Source: Taudactylus pleione | Lineage: Eukaryota > Chordata > Amphibia > Anura > Myobatrachidae | Length of the DNA stretch: 64,000 nt | Assembly (NCBI GenBank): GCA_031769625.1 | Contig: JAUIMM010000015.1 | Span: 29,666,501 to 29,730,500, forward strand | Direction of reading: 5' to 3' | In this document: piece after piece, positions 46,348-57,779 of the stretch | How the letters are laid out: each line of letters opens with the position of its first letter | Position numbering within the stretch: position 1 is the first letter of the stretch | Notes under the pieces: generated by a model | What the model was told of the DNA's origin: nothing | Database searches by the model: none | Seen by the model: only the letters and a program-made list of their open reading frames with translations | Program-made: the position numbers and the translations under genes

Positions 46348-47460
46348 GAGTGTAACCATATACACAGCTTTCCCAGCATGGGATGCAAACTATTTTTGGA
46401 TTACACTGTGAACTGTGTTGTCTTACTACTTACATGTGTCTACATACTATAACTGCTTTCTTTTGAAGTGTATAGTAATTCCCTTCTTATGAAAGTCCTC
46501 TGCTGGTGGTTGACGGATACAGATGCATCACAATGAGAGCTCTGTCTGTTACAAGGGCATACATGCTACCTATAATAAATTATAATAAATGATTTAGAAC
46601 ATACACTAATAAAATGCTCTTCCGTAATTGAGGGTATGTCTTCACTGTTCTGTGATCAGTTTAGGGCTCTAGAATTTCCTTGTTATGCTTGTGTTTATTG
46701 GATATCAACTCTCCTTCTTGATACTACAATTGTGCTATTTATCAAGCTCCAAAAACTGAAAAACTAATTCTCAGCTTGACTAACAGCTAACGTAAATTGC
46801 AGATGGTGTTGGCACTCTCTTTCCAGTGTAAAAAGATTCCACAGTGTGAAGAGGGATCCATTTAGATTCCCCTTGCCTCCTCGGGTGCACATGGATGACC
46901 TAAAGGACTTGGTAGCGACAAAAGTCGGGACAGCTGCCTTTCAGATTAGCTGCCCCGGCTGGGAAGCCATCAGAAATTGCTTGAAAAAGATTTTCTTCTC
47001 ATTGCAAGTCATGTAGAGTAGGAATGTTATGTAACACCTTTTATCACACAAATTGATAAATAGTCCTCTTGGAAAGTTTCTCCCCTGCTCTGTCCTGAAT
47101 GTCATGATACAATCTCTCAACATAGAGTGGCTTCATATGCACCTTTCAGTGGCTGATAGGCAAAGTGGGGGGGCTTTTCTCATTCAAATATAATTTACAG
47201 ATGATAGAGTGATTCATACATAGAAAAGTTATACATGTACAGCAGAGGCTGATGCAGTAATTTGGGCATACAGAACTCAAAAGTAATGTCCATGGAAATA
47301 TAGCGTACATACAGTATGCAGAGCTGTCTCCAGGTGCAGCCGCCTCTGCGTGAGCAGCATATCTGCCTGCCTTTCTACTAGTCATCTTCCGCAACATGTA
47401 TGTGCACCTGCCCTGTGCTACGTGTTATATATATGCCTCATACAGTAAAAGGCATATGTG
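46348..47460. other. Unresolved stretch, no exon
   Basis: Positions 46800-46980 are GC-richer with an acceptor-like ctctctttccag at 46816-46827, but the downstream reading does not match any cGK segment. Nothing else was recognised. Confidence 0.45.
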
Positions 47461-49108
47461 CAGTCAGGTGCATAACTATTGGGACATTGACAGAATTTTC
47501 ATATTTTGGTCTCTATTCACCACCAACACGACTTTGAAATGAAACAAACAAGATGTGCTTTAACTGCAGACTTTCAGATTTAATTTGAGGGTAATTACAT
47601 CCAAATCAGGTGAACGGTGTAGGAATTACAATGGTTTCTATATGTGCCTCCCACTTTTTAAGGGGCCAAAAGTAATGGGACAAACTAAACAATCCTAAAT
47701 CTAGCTTTCACTTTTTAATACTTTGTTGCAAATCCTTTGCAGGCAATTACAGCCTGAAGTCTGGAACGCATAGACATCACCAGACGCTGGGTTTCATCCC
47801 TGGTGATGCTCTGCCAGGCCTCTACTGCAAATGTCTTCAGTTCCTGCTTGTTCTTGTGGCATTTTCCTTTCAGTTTTGTCTTCATCAAGTGAAATGCATG
47901 CTCAATCGGATTCAGGTCAGGGGATTGACTTGGCCATTGTATAACATTCCACTTTTTAGCCTTAAAAAACTCTTTGGTTGCTTTTGCAGTATTCTTTGGG
48001 TCATTGTCCATCTGCACTGTGAAGCGCCGTCCAATGAGTTCTGAAGCATTTGACTGAATATGAGCATATAATATTGCCCTAAACACTTCAGAATTCATTC
48101 TGCTGCTTTTGTCTGCAGTCACATCATCATTAAATACAAGGGAACCAGTTCCATTGGCAGCCATACATGCCCACGCCATGACACTATCACCACCATGCTT
48201 CACTGATGAGGTGGTATGTTTTGGATCATGAACAGTTCCTTTCCTTCTCCATACTCTTCTCTTCCCATCACTCTGGTACAAGTTGATCTTTGTCTCATCT
48301 GTCCATAGGATGTTGTTCCAGAACTGTAATGGCTTTTTTAGATGTTGTTTGGCAAACTCTAATCTGGTCTTCCTGTTTTTGTGGCTCACCAATGGTTTAC
48401 ATCTTGTGGTGAACCCTTTATATTCACTCTTGTGAAGTCTTCTCTTGATTGTTGACTTTGACACATATACACCTACATCCCGGAGAGTGTTCTTGATTTG
48501 GCCAACTGTTGTGAAGGGGTTTTTCTTCACAAGGGAAATAATTCTTCTGTCATCCACCACAGTTGTTTTCCGTGGTCTTCTGGGTCTTTTGGTGCTGCTG
48601 AGCTCTCCGATGCGTTCTTTCTTTTGAAGAATGTTCCAAACAGTTGATTTGGCCACACCTAAAGTTTTTGCTATCTCTGATGGGTTTGTTTGATTTTTCA
48701 GCCTAATGATGGCTTGCTTCACTGATAGTGACAGCTCTTTGGATCTCATATTGAGAGTCGACAGCAACTGATTCCAAATGCAAATGTCACAGCTAGAATC
48801 AACTCCAGACCTTTTACCTGCTTAATTGATAATGAAATAACGAGGGAATAGCCCACACCTGTCCATGAAATAGCTTTTGAGTTGATAGTCCCATTACTTT
48901 TGGCCCCTTAAAAAGTGGGAGGCACATATAGAAACCGTTGTAATTCCTACACCGTTCACCTGATTTGGATGTAATTACCCTCAAATTAAATCTGAAAGTC
49001 TGCAGTTAAAGCACATCTTGTTTGTTTCATTTCAAAGCCATTGTGGTGGTGAATAGAGGCCAAAATATTAAAATTCTGTCAATGTCCCAATATTTATGCA
49101 CCTGACTA
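47461..49108 (-). mobile_element. Tc1-family transposon, full length
   Basis: The long terminal inverted repeats of about 220 bp start cagtcaggtgcataa. Each carries an outer and an inner copy of a core like aartawtgggac, an IR/DR layout as in Sleeping Beauty-type elements. The 1648-bp element encodes an intact transposase on the minus strand. It is flanked by TG on each side instead of the usual TA. Confidence 0.93.
47715..48767 (-). CDS. Tc1-family transposase, 350 aa, apparently intact
   Basis: The N-terminal paired-like helix-turn-helix includes KQAIIRLKNQ and AKTLGVAKSTVWNIL. A basic GRPR-type linker is changed to KRPRRPRKT (residues 60-68). A second HTH contains VGVYVSKSTIKRRLHKS. The DD34E catalytic triad is D157 (WTDETK), D254 (QMDNDPKNT) and E289 (DLNPIEHAF). 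Length is normal for the family. Residues 27-31 read TNPSE where the second copy reads NKPIRE, caused by two compensating deletions (1 and 2 bases) in the DNA. It also has GGD for the usual GGG after SVKH. It is a cut-and-paste transposase with uncertain activity. Confidence 0.93.
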   Translation of the reverse strand: MLSTLNMRSKELSLSVKQAIIRLKNQTNPSEIAKTLGVAKSTVWNILQKKERIGELSSTKRPRRPRKTTVVDDRRIISLVKKNPFTTVGQIKNTLRDVGVYVSKSTIKRRLHKSEYKGFTTRCKPLVSHKNRKTRLEFAKQHLKKPLQFWNNILWTDETKINLYQSDGKRRVWRRKGTVHDPKHTTSSVKHGGDSVMAWACMAANGTGSLVFNDDVTADKSSRMNSEVFRAILYAHIQSNASELIGRRFTVQMDNDPKNTAKATKEFFKAKKWNVIQWPSQSPDLNPIEHAFHLMKTKLKGKCHKNKQELKTFAVEAWQSITRDETQRLVMSMRSRLQAVIACKGFATKY

Positions 49109-51085
49109 TGTTCATGTGCAAGTCTGCATGGCCCACATTTGTGTGCAACTCCATACTGGCCGAATACCTGGCTGCCCCCTCCGGGCTCATGAGGGGGATG
49201 GGTCACAGTAAAGTGGGTGGGCTGGTGGTCATAGCCCCACCCCTTTACACAATTACTGGCATTGTAAAGCACAGGGCGGGGCCACAACAATGCGTTTCAA
49301 CGCAAATTGCATCATCAGCCGCCCGGATCTCCCACTGTCGCTTGCTAAGTGGGTGGCTGAAGAAGGGTGGCACCCCGCTCTGGGAGACTTGCCCACTTCC
49401 GGGCGGCAAAGAGCGGAAGGAGAGTACACAAGTACATACTTACCGACTTTGTATGATTCCTTAGCGGGAGCAGCCAAAAGAACTGCTGCCGCAGGCTGGT
49501 TCAGGGGTGTGGCATAATTAGGCCCCTTCTCTTTCCTGGGAAAAGACCGTGGTTCGCGGGTCCATGAGGAGGGGGCGGGGCTAAATGATGCAAATTGCGC
49601 CATTTAGCCCCACCTTCTCACGTAGGCACTAATTCCCCAGTAATTCTCCCCATCCTGCCCACTTCACTAGGAAGTGGGCAGGATGTGTGAGATCTGCCTA
49701 CACTTCCATGGGTGCGTGGGCTACAAGGAAACATTGGGAGCCTCCAGCGACTTCCAGGAGTGTAGGCAAGTATGATCCAACGTGTCCTCACTAAACTCCA
49801 TGAGAAAGCCACTGCAGAAGCGTATTTACGAGCGCTTATCAGCAGGGTCGCCGATAGCCGCGCCCAGGTAACAGGGGCGTGGCCTAATCATGGGAGGCAT
49901 GGCCATGCCCCCTTAGAAACAAAAAATTAATTAATTTTTGGCGCTGCACGCTGGGGAGGGGGTGCTGTGTGCCCCTTAGCCTGCGCACCGCCAATGGGGG
50001 GCGCGATCAGTGTGATCGCTCCCCCCATAGGCATAGGAGACTTTAGCAGCCATGAGCAGTCACGCAGTGCAGCCCAGCACACAGCAGAGTGTGCTGGGCT
50101 GCTGTGACGTAAGAGGGAGGGGGAGCAGTGCCGGGTCCCCCCAGCAAGCCCAGACCCGGGTAATTAGTACCCACCCCCCCCTCTCGGCACCCCTGCTTAT
50201 AAGAGCATGCTCAGTGTGAAATACACTATACAAGCAGGTATGTTCAGCTCTGCACTTACTTTTACCTAATATGGTTTTACTGATTACATTTTTTTAATCT
50301 GAAACTTTTCAGTCACTCTTTTTCATTCACTTTAAACATTACATTTCTATACATGTTTTTTAAATTCAGTTAATTCAAAATTACTTTTATTCTCTCCTTT
50401 GAGTGCATCTTATGCGGTTCCTCTAAGCGATACAGCGACTCCAGGGACCTTTACCAGCATCTATCCATTAGCAATACACTGTTTTGAAGAAGAATGAGCC
50501 AGTGTTCAGTTATGTTTTATCTTCAAAACAGCCATGAAGATCCTATACAGTCTGACGTATGAATGGTTTTTATTTCTCACTCAAAGAGCAGCTTTTTTTT
50601 ACATTTTTTAAGCCACTTCAGTACTATACTATTGTTTATGATCTATTTTTATTTATTTTATTTTTTCCTTAGGCAAGAACTGGACATCAATCTTTTCATC
50701 TCATGGCAGCAATACTGTATAGTAGCTTGTATAATGATGTGTAATTGTGTTTCCTCTCTACATATGGAGTAGACAACTTCAGTGATCTAGGGGCTTATTT
50801 ATCAAATTGGGCCAAACAAAAACAAACAGATTTTCTATCGCTAGTGATGATCGTAGTAATAAAAAATCTCTTTCGGGCCAATTTATCAAGTCAAAGGGTC
50901 AGTAGGGTGATGTTCCACTACCTGGCTGCTTTGGTCGGCAGTCTCTCTGCTTCCCAGACCAGTCAGGTGTCATGGAGTGCATGTGTATGCCGGCTTACAG
51001 GCCCCACATGCACACTAGAACTGGAAGCTCAGACTTCCGGGTCTGGATTCCACAAAAATCCCAGAAAAATATATATATATATATA
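49109..51085. other. Repeat mosaic between the Tc1 copies
   Basis: GC-rich segments at 49260-49610 contain two palindromic gggcggggc...aaattgc modules (caacgcaaattgcatcatca; aaatgatgcaaattgcgcca). Positions 49765-49775 repeat the ggcaagtatg end. Positions 49860-50190 are GC-rich non-coding sequence. Positions 50220-50760 are AT-rich, and a ggggcttattt MITE end lies at 50790. No gene was recognised. Confidence 0.5.
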
Positions 51086-52569
51086 CAGTCAGGTGCATAA
51101 ATATTGGGACATTGACAGAATTTTCATATTTTAGCCTCTGTTCACCACCACAATGCTTTGAAATGAAACAAACAAGATGTACTTTAACTGCAGACTTTCA
51201 AATTTAATTTGAGGGTAATTACATCCAAATCAGGTGAACGGTGTAGGAATTACAACGGTTTCTATATGTGCCTCCCACTTTTTAAGGGGCCAAAAGTAAT
51301 GGGACTATCAACTCAATAGCTATTTCATGGACAGGTGTGGGCTATTCCCTCGTTATTTCATTATCAATTAAGCAGGTAAAAGGTCCGGAGTTGATTCTAG
51401 GTGTGACATTTGCATTTGGAATCAGTTGCTGTCGACTCTCAATATGAGATCCAAAGAGCTGTCACTATCAGTGAAGCAAGCCATCATTAGGCTGAAAAAT
51501 CAAAACAAACCCATCAGAGAGATAGCAAAAACTTTAGGTGTGGCCAAATCAACTGTTTGGAACATTCTTAAAAAGAAAGAACGCACCGGAGAGCTCAGCA
51601 ACACCAAAAGACCCGGAAGACCACGGAACACAACTGTGGTGGATGACAGAAGAATTATTTCCCTTGTGAAGAAAAACCCCTTCACAACAGTTGGCCAAAT
51701 CAAGAACACTCTCCAGGATGTAGGTGTATATGTGTCAAAGTCAACAATCAAGAGAAGACTTCACAAGAGTGAATATAGAGAGTTCACTACAAGATGTAAA
51801 CCATTGGTGAGCCTCAAAAACAGGAAGACCAGATTAGAGTTTGCCAAACAACATCTAAAAAAGCCATTACAGTTCTGGAACAACATCCTATGGACAGATG
51901 AGACAAAGATCAACTTGTACCAGAGTGATGGGAAGAGAAGAGTATGGAGAAGGAAAGGAACTGCTCATGATCCAAAACATACCACCTCATCAGTGAAGCA
52001 TGGTGGTGGTAGTGTCATGGCGTGGGCATGTATGGCTGCCAATGGAACTTGTTCCCTTGTATTTATTGATGATGTGACTGCTGACAAAAGCAGCAGAATG
52101 AATTCTGAAGTGTTTCGGACAATATTATATGCTCATATTCAGTCAAATGCTTCAGAAAATGCTTCAGAAAATGCCCCAAGAACAAGCAGGAACTGAAGAC
52201 ATTTGCAGTAGAGGCCTGGCAGAGCATCACCAGGGATGAAACCCAGCGTCTGGTGATGTCTATGCGTTCCAGACTTCAGGCTGTAATTGCCTGCAAAGGA
52301 TTTGCAACAAAGTATTAAAAAGTGAAAGTTAGATTTAGGATTGTTTAGTTTGTCCCATTACTTTTGGCCCCTTAAAAAGTGGGAGGCACATATAGAAACC
52401 GTTGTAATTCCTACACCGTTCACCTGATTTGGATGTAATTTCCCTCAAATTAAATCTGAAAGTCTGCAGTTAAAGCACATCTTGTTTGTTTCATTTCAAA
52501 GCCATTGTGGTGGTGAATAGAGGCCAAAATATGAAAATTCTGTCAATGTCCCAATATTTATGCACCTGA

Positions 52570-52572
<3 letters not shown>
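51086..52572 (+). mobile_element. Tc1-family transposon, second copy, internally deleted
   Basis: Both ends are intact (cagtcaggtgcataaatatt; cacctgactg), with TA duplications at 51084-51085 and 52573-52574 inside TA-rich microsatellite. It is 1487 bp and oriented opposite to the copy at 47461. Confidence 0.95.
51426..52317 (+). pseudogene. Tc1-family transposase, truncated by deletion
   Basis: The frame is open for 256 codons with both HTH motifs, GRPR (KRPGRPR) and the first catalytic Asp (WTDETK). After SNASE a deletion of about 177 bp removes the second Asp and the Glu, and a 12-bp aatgcttcagaa duplication marks the junction. The frame then shifts and stops at 52196. The remaining C-terminal codons (TFAVEAWQSI to GFATKY) continue in another frame to 52317. 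It may still bind DNA but cannot catalyse. Confidence 0.93.
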
Positions 52573-52574
<2 letters not shown>

Positions 52575-52604
<30 letters not shown>

Positions 52605-53229
52605 TTAATTAATTTACAAAAGCAAACAATACTTTTATTTAAGAGTAAGTACAGAATTGTTTCCTGTGAGTACCCCCAGCTCACGCCATCCAGACTGGTG
52701 CTAGCTATCAAAGTACGGTGGCAGTACTGGCACTGTGCATGATAAATAGGCCTTCCCATTCTTTGCACAGGGGGGTGAATTGCAGGAGGTTACCGCCTGC
52801 CATAGCTCGCAGTCGTACTTACCAGCAGGGGAAGTTGATAAATAGGCATTCCTGTTTTACAGGATTCTTTGCTTTTTGTCGATCATAAATAGACCTCTAA
52901 ACCATTGCTAATCCAAAATTTCAAGCCATAACTGTTCAGTATTATAAAATCAGGTAATAATCATGCCGTGATGATACCTACATTAAGACATATCCCTACT
53001 GTGTAAAAATGCATTAGTGCTCACCAGTGCTTAAAGCGGTTCTAGAGAAGTGGTGGAATTCACCGCCCCCCTTCGGTGCAATGACAATAAAGGGACAGCG
53101 CACGTTGAAAAAAGGGACGTGGTCTCAAAAGAAAGGGATGTGGTCACATAATAGTATTCCCGATACAAATTACGCCACAGAGTAGCACATTCTTGATTCA
53201 CATTACACCACATAGTAGTGTCTTATTCA
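52575..53229. other. Intergenic or intronic, nothing recognised
   Basis: (TA)n at 52573-52601 is followed by sequence without clear features. Confidence 0.5.
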
Positions 53230-53715
53230 TGTATGACACCCAGCAGTGCCCTTTAAACGATGCCCACAGCAGTAGTGCCCCTTATACAATGCCCACAGCA
53301 GTAGTTCCCCTTACATATAAAGCCCACTATAGTGGTGCCCCTTACACATAATGCCCACTGTAGTGGTGCCCCCAGTAGTGGTAGTGCCCCTTATGCAGTG
53401 CCCTCAGTAGTGGTGTCCCTAATGCAGTGCCCCCAATAGTGGTAGTGCCCCTTATGCAGTGCCCACAGTAGTGGTGCCCCTTATGCAGAGCCCCCCTTAT
53501 GCAATGCCCCCAGGAGTGGTGCCCCTTATGCAGTGCCCCCTATGCAATACCTCCATTAATAATCCCCCTTTAATGGTGCTCCCAATAGTAGTGCCCATAG
53601 TAGTAATGCCCCCTGTAGTAGTGCCCCCAATAGTAATGTCCCCAGTAGTAGTGCCCCTAATAGTAATGTCCCATGAGAAATGCCCCCAGTAGTAGTGCCC
53701 CCTATTGTGAAGCTG
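53230..53715. repeat. Minisatellite of GCCCCxxAGTAGTGGT units
   Basis: The array has many degenerate units such as gtgccccttatgcagtgccc and cccagtagtggtgcccc. The unit shortens to 18-bp-like cccagtagtagtgcccc and taatgtccc forms toward 53700. Proline/valine-rich readings on the plus strand are a by-product. Confidence 0.85.
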
Positions 53716-55496
53716 CTTACACAACAACAACAAACTTATACTTACCTTAAGCCCCGCGCCCGCGTCCGCTGCCGTCTGGTCCGCCTGGCTGCTCCTCAGT
53801 GTGAACTATGGTTGACGCGTCATGACGTCTCTCCCATGGTGCACTGCACACAGTGGGACCCATAAGCCGGAGCTCATGAGTTAGCTCCAGCCTCCGGCCT
53901 CCGCTGGCGCTGCGGGGAGGGAGCCGGGCGCAAAATCTCAGCGGGCGCCCGGCAAATGGAGCCTTCCTGGGTTAGGTGGGACTGGGGAGATGGAACTGGT
54001 CCTGTCTCCAAATAGAAGTGACGGAACACAGTTCTGCCCTGTTCTGGTCTACTTTAACCCCTGGTGCTCACTATCATATCAGTGATCGCGCTGAGCAAAA
54101 AAAATTGCGTGTCCCGGGGACCCCTCACTTTAAAAAATTGGGGTTTTACGTCTGTTTCTGGGTCCCATGACACATTATGGGGGGTGAGGGCAGGCAGCAG
54201 TTGGGACAGGTCTATGGGCAGGTAGCAGTTGAGGTAGAGCTCGGGGTAAAGGCAGAGAGAATCATAATCCGCTATGAAATATCCTGAGATCGACATGTAA
54301 ATCAGGAAAGACATACATGCACCGCCAACGGCTCTTGCTGCCGCAGTGGTGAGTGGATAGACCTGCAAATGAGAGCCCTGCAGCGTCTGGGATTAAGGCT
54401 TGGGTGACACATCATATGCAGAGTACATAATACTAGTCTATATGAAAATCCGCTTTGGCCTTTCCTGTCTCCATCATGCACAGTGGTAGCCAGGTTGAGC
54501 GTCCCACCATTGGCTCCCACTGCTGTGACAGACGGACAAGACAAGTTTGCAGCCAGGGCAGAAAGGGCTACTTTGCAGCACTGGCCAAACTATATAACGA
54601 CCTGGGAAATGACTGGTCAAATACTAGTCCCTTATATATTCCAATAGGCGGTATCTCCTGCAAACATTACTTTCCTGTAACTGGCAGTATAATGCATCAA
54701 GCCACAGAGGTGCAGGCAGCATGGTTAGGGAGAGGACAACAGTGACCACACCTCAATTTCAAAGAAAGCAAACCTTGTATAGCTGGCTGGATGTTATCAT
54801 TACATAGATATATGCAGATATAGATGTCAAATGTGTTTACCCTGTCATTGTTATGGAACGGGTGACCAGGATCTGCTGCTGGGATATGGCTGACCATGCA
54901 GTGTGAAGATGGCGGGTGCTGCGCGCAGGAGCGCACGCTACATTAAGGAAGAATTCCGCCCCCGGGGTTGACTGGCAGGCTGGCAACCAATGGAAGGCTG
55001 GCAACCAATGGGAGACTCCCATCCTGCAGGCTCTTGCATGGGCTGATACGATCCCATGAGACGCTGCTGCGGCTCCCCACTGTCACTAACCATCGCTCCG
55101 GTTCCTACGTTGGTTGCTGCTTCTGACTGGTGTGGAGATTCCAGGAGTCCAGGCAGCAGAGAGCACCACTTCATGATAGCGCCGCCATCATTCTAACCTG
55201 GCGCCAACCGCAAGCCAATCAGAGCCCGCGTACTTGCAGCTGATGATGATTGGCTGCCAGTCTGCGAGCTCTAATCGGCTTGCGTCCGGCTTCTATTTGA
55301 ATGACAGCGCTGTTTTTTTTTTTAATCTGCAGGGCAGGTGTGCCAGGTCCCTGAGGACGTGATGTGCTGCAGCCAATCTCTGACACCCTGTCAGGGATTG
55401 TCCACAGCACAGCGCATCCCCGGGGACCCGGCCACTTTTTAAAAGTGAGTCTCCTGTCTGCAATCCCGAGTAAAATATGCACTATTTGCGAACACT
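53716..55496. other. Unresolved GC-rich to mixed sequence
   Basis: No gene or repeat with clear ends was recognised. Short direct repeats (ggctggcaaccaatgg twice near 54980) occur. Confidence 0.45.
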
Positions 55497-56087
55497 GGGC
55501 CTGATTCAGAGCCGGACGCAATTAGCGCTCGCTCGTCCAGAAAATAAGGGTGGCTATTCAAATGAACTGTTCACTCTTTGCAGTCTGTTCACGCCTCTAG
55601 GTCTGAACGAGCGAACAAAACTTGCGGTTGTTTTTTGGATAAATACGCCCCCTGGCCGCTCGAATCCTACGTCATGTCCGCTATTTATTAGATTAATCGA
55701 GTACATCAACCACCATATGAACTGCTCGCTATTCTTGTGGTTGGTTTTTCCTACCACAATCTTGCGAGCAGTTCTGGCTTTAAAATAACCCAGTGACGTG
55801 ACGTGCTGTTTTAATTATGCAGACCCATAAAACGCCCGTTTTGACCTTTAAGCACGCCTGTGTTCAGATCTCCACTCCCCGTTTTCAAGCACCTTCCACT
55901 GTTACCACCCACATACGCCTCATTCTGTCACTCAAATTATCAGGCATTCGCTATTTTGCGAGCACATGAATTTCAACCGCACTGACTGGTTTGCGTATGC
56001 GTATAACGATCCGTACGCATGCGCAGTTGGGCAAACATCGCTCGGAGCAAACGAGCGGCCGCTTACGAGAGGCTCTGAATCAGGCCC
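55497..56087. mobile_element. MITE with GGGCCTGATTCAGAG ends, large copy
   Basis: The ends gggcctgattcagag and ctctgaatcaggccc are perfect complements. The 3-bp duplication act lies at 55494-55496 and 56088-56090. The interior contains cgctcgctcg and gagcggccgc words and caaccaccatatgaactgct palindromes. It is 591 bp and non-coding. Confidence 0.88.
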
Positions 56088-56172
56088 ACTGTCATATACC
56101 GGCTTTTGTCTATGACATCAACCTACAATGATTGCAACTATGGAAAATAACATAGTTAATAGTTAAAATTAT

Positions 56173-56626
56173 GTAAAGCTGGGTACACACTATACAATGT
56201 GACAAATGATGCAATAATCGTCCCCATTTCACTAACTCCAACAACACACGATATACAGTAGGGTCTGATTCAGAGTTGTACATGTTGCACAGCCATAGGG
56301 AAGCAGCTGTGCAATACCATACAACTAATATGCTAATGCAGCTGGAGGCATCTGAGGAAAAAAGACGCCTCCTGCCACCACAACAGATCCCAGTGCTGTT
56401 CCCTAAGATGCAGCATTAGATCTCCTGCGAGACCACTGGCAATCTGAGTAACCCTGAAGATACTCAGATTGTCCCAGGCAGACTCTGACCTCGGAACTCC
56501 CAGAGAACGGGGGCGACACGCTCTAGTTTCCCGGATCAGAGGCAGGCTCCGCCCACTCCCCACCCCATGGGGAACTGTGAGAGATCTTACAGAAGAAGAC
56601 TGCTGCATGCACCATACAATGTGCAC
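56173..56626. repeat. Fragments of two MITE families
   Basis: aagctgggtacacactatac at 56176 resembles the piggyBac-like pieces at 21675. tctgattcagag at 56265, followed by aatatgctaatgcagctgga and agacgcctcctgc, resembles 42320-42890. Confidence 0.5.
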
Positions 56627-57515
56627 CACATTGTTCATCAAGTCATCCCATCTGCCATGCACCACAGCAGATGGGACAACGTGATGAACAATGGATGAGT
56701 ACAACATATCCCAATTGGAAGCTTTACCACGCTCTTTGATAAAGCTTGCAATTGGGATGCGAAACGCGTCAGTGGGTTTTATTGGAAAAGTGACAACCAA
56801 GCTTTTACTCCACATATATCCCTGCGTTATATTAACAACGGACCTAACCGGAGGTTTGTACAGCACTGCAAGTGCCTTCTTTTTACCATCAGCTCCTGGT
56901 GCTATTGGACATGCGTACCTTGTTTGGGACTGCCTATACAAGCAGCAACCTACAGGGTTGTCATGAGCTGACTAAAGTACAACCCGCTAAGCTGCCAGAA
57001 CAAACAGATACATAGTGTCACTTACACCAGCGCTGCCGCAGCTTGGCTTTGAGCCGCTGCAGTCTTTGGATCCCTGCGTGTGGAGGATTGGATATATGCA
57101 GTCTGCATGTGACGAGACTGGGTGAGATTCCAAATGTGGACAGACGGTTTGTGATTATATCCATCAAGGGTTTGGACATGGAGTTTATGGGACACTGAAT
57201 TATAGCTGTTTTATGCATTTTTTCCAAAGCATATTGTTTTATACTGTATATATTTTCTGATCTTAGAAATTGCTTCTATATCAATGATATTGTATTGCTT
57301 TTTTAATATATTATAAATCATGTTATTATAAGCTTTGGTGTCTTGATCTTTTTTCTGCCTCATCCAATATATTTGGTTAAGAATATATACTTATATTAGC
57401 GCAAAACTTTTCTTGTACTTGTAGCGACTATTATTAGTCATATTGAGCTTACACAGGCTCATTTGTTTTGCTGCTATCCATTTATAATTATAATACCTTT
57501 TTTATTAGCGCCTCC
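56627..57515 (+). mobile_element. Penelope-like non-autonomous tail with tandem hairpins
   Basis: Two hairpins follow each other (56627-56694 and 56709-56757), then gcgaaacgcgtcag (56760). The region later becomes AT-rich with ttagcgcaaaacttttcttg near 57396 and ttagcgcctcctaatttttc near 57507, the agcgc-plus-T-rich ends seen in Penelope-like elements. There is no coding content. The assignment is by resemblance only. Confidence 0.4.
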
Positions 57516-57779
57516 TAATTTTTCTTGTTTCTATGGCAAATGTAATTAACCTCTACATTTGTTGGCTGATCTGACAATAAAATGAAATTATTAGGGGCCA
57601 CCTGGTGATCCATTGCTATGAGCAAACTGTTTTGGCACTCAATAGCCCACCAATAAAAACAACCTTTATTGTATGTAAGAGGTTCCAGAAATATGTGGTA
57701 GTATATAGGGCAATAAAATAAAGCCTTAATATAGAAGATATGATGATAAATAATCACAAAATACTTTAAAGAGTGAGGT

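Noticed and set aside
46801..46990. Exon-like segment with an acceptor at 46827
   Set aside because: The reading does not match any cGK segment expected after 44795 and no donor restores the frame.
53459..53733. Val/Pro-rich repeat protein
   Set aside because: It is a translation of the minisatellite in both directions without any other coding sign.
56333..56941. 202-codon open stretch on the minus strand
   Set aside because: It crosses the borders of a MITE fragment and the tandem hairpins, so it cannot be one gene.
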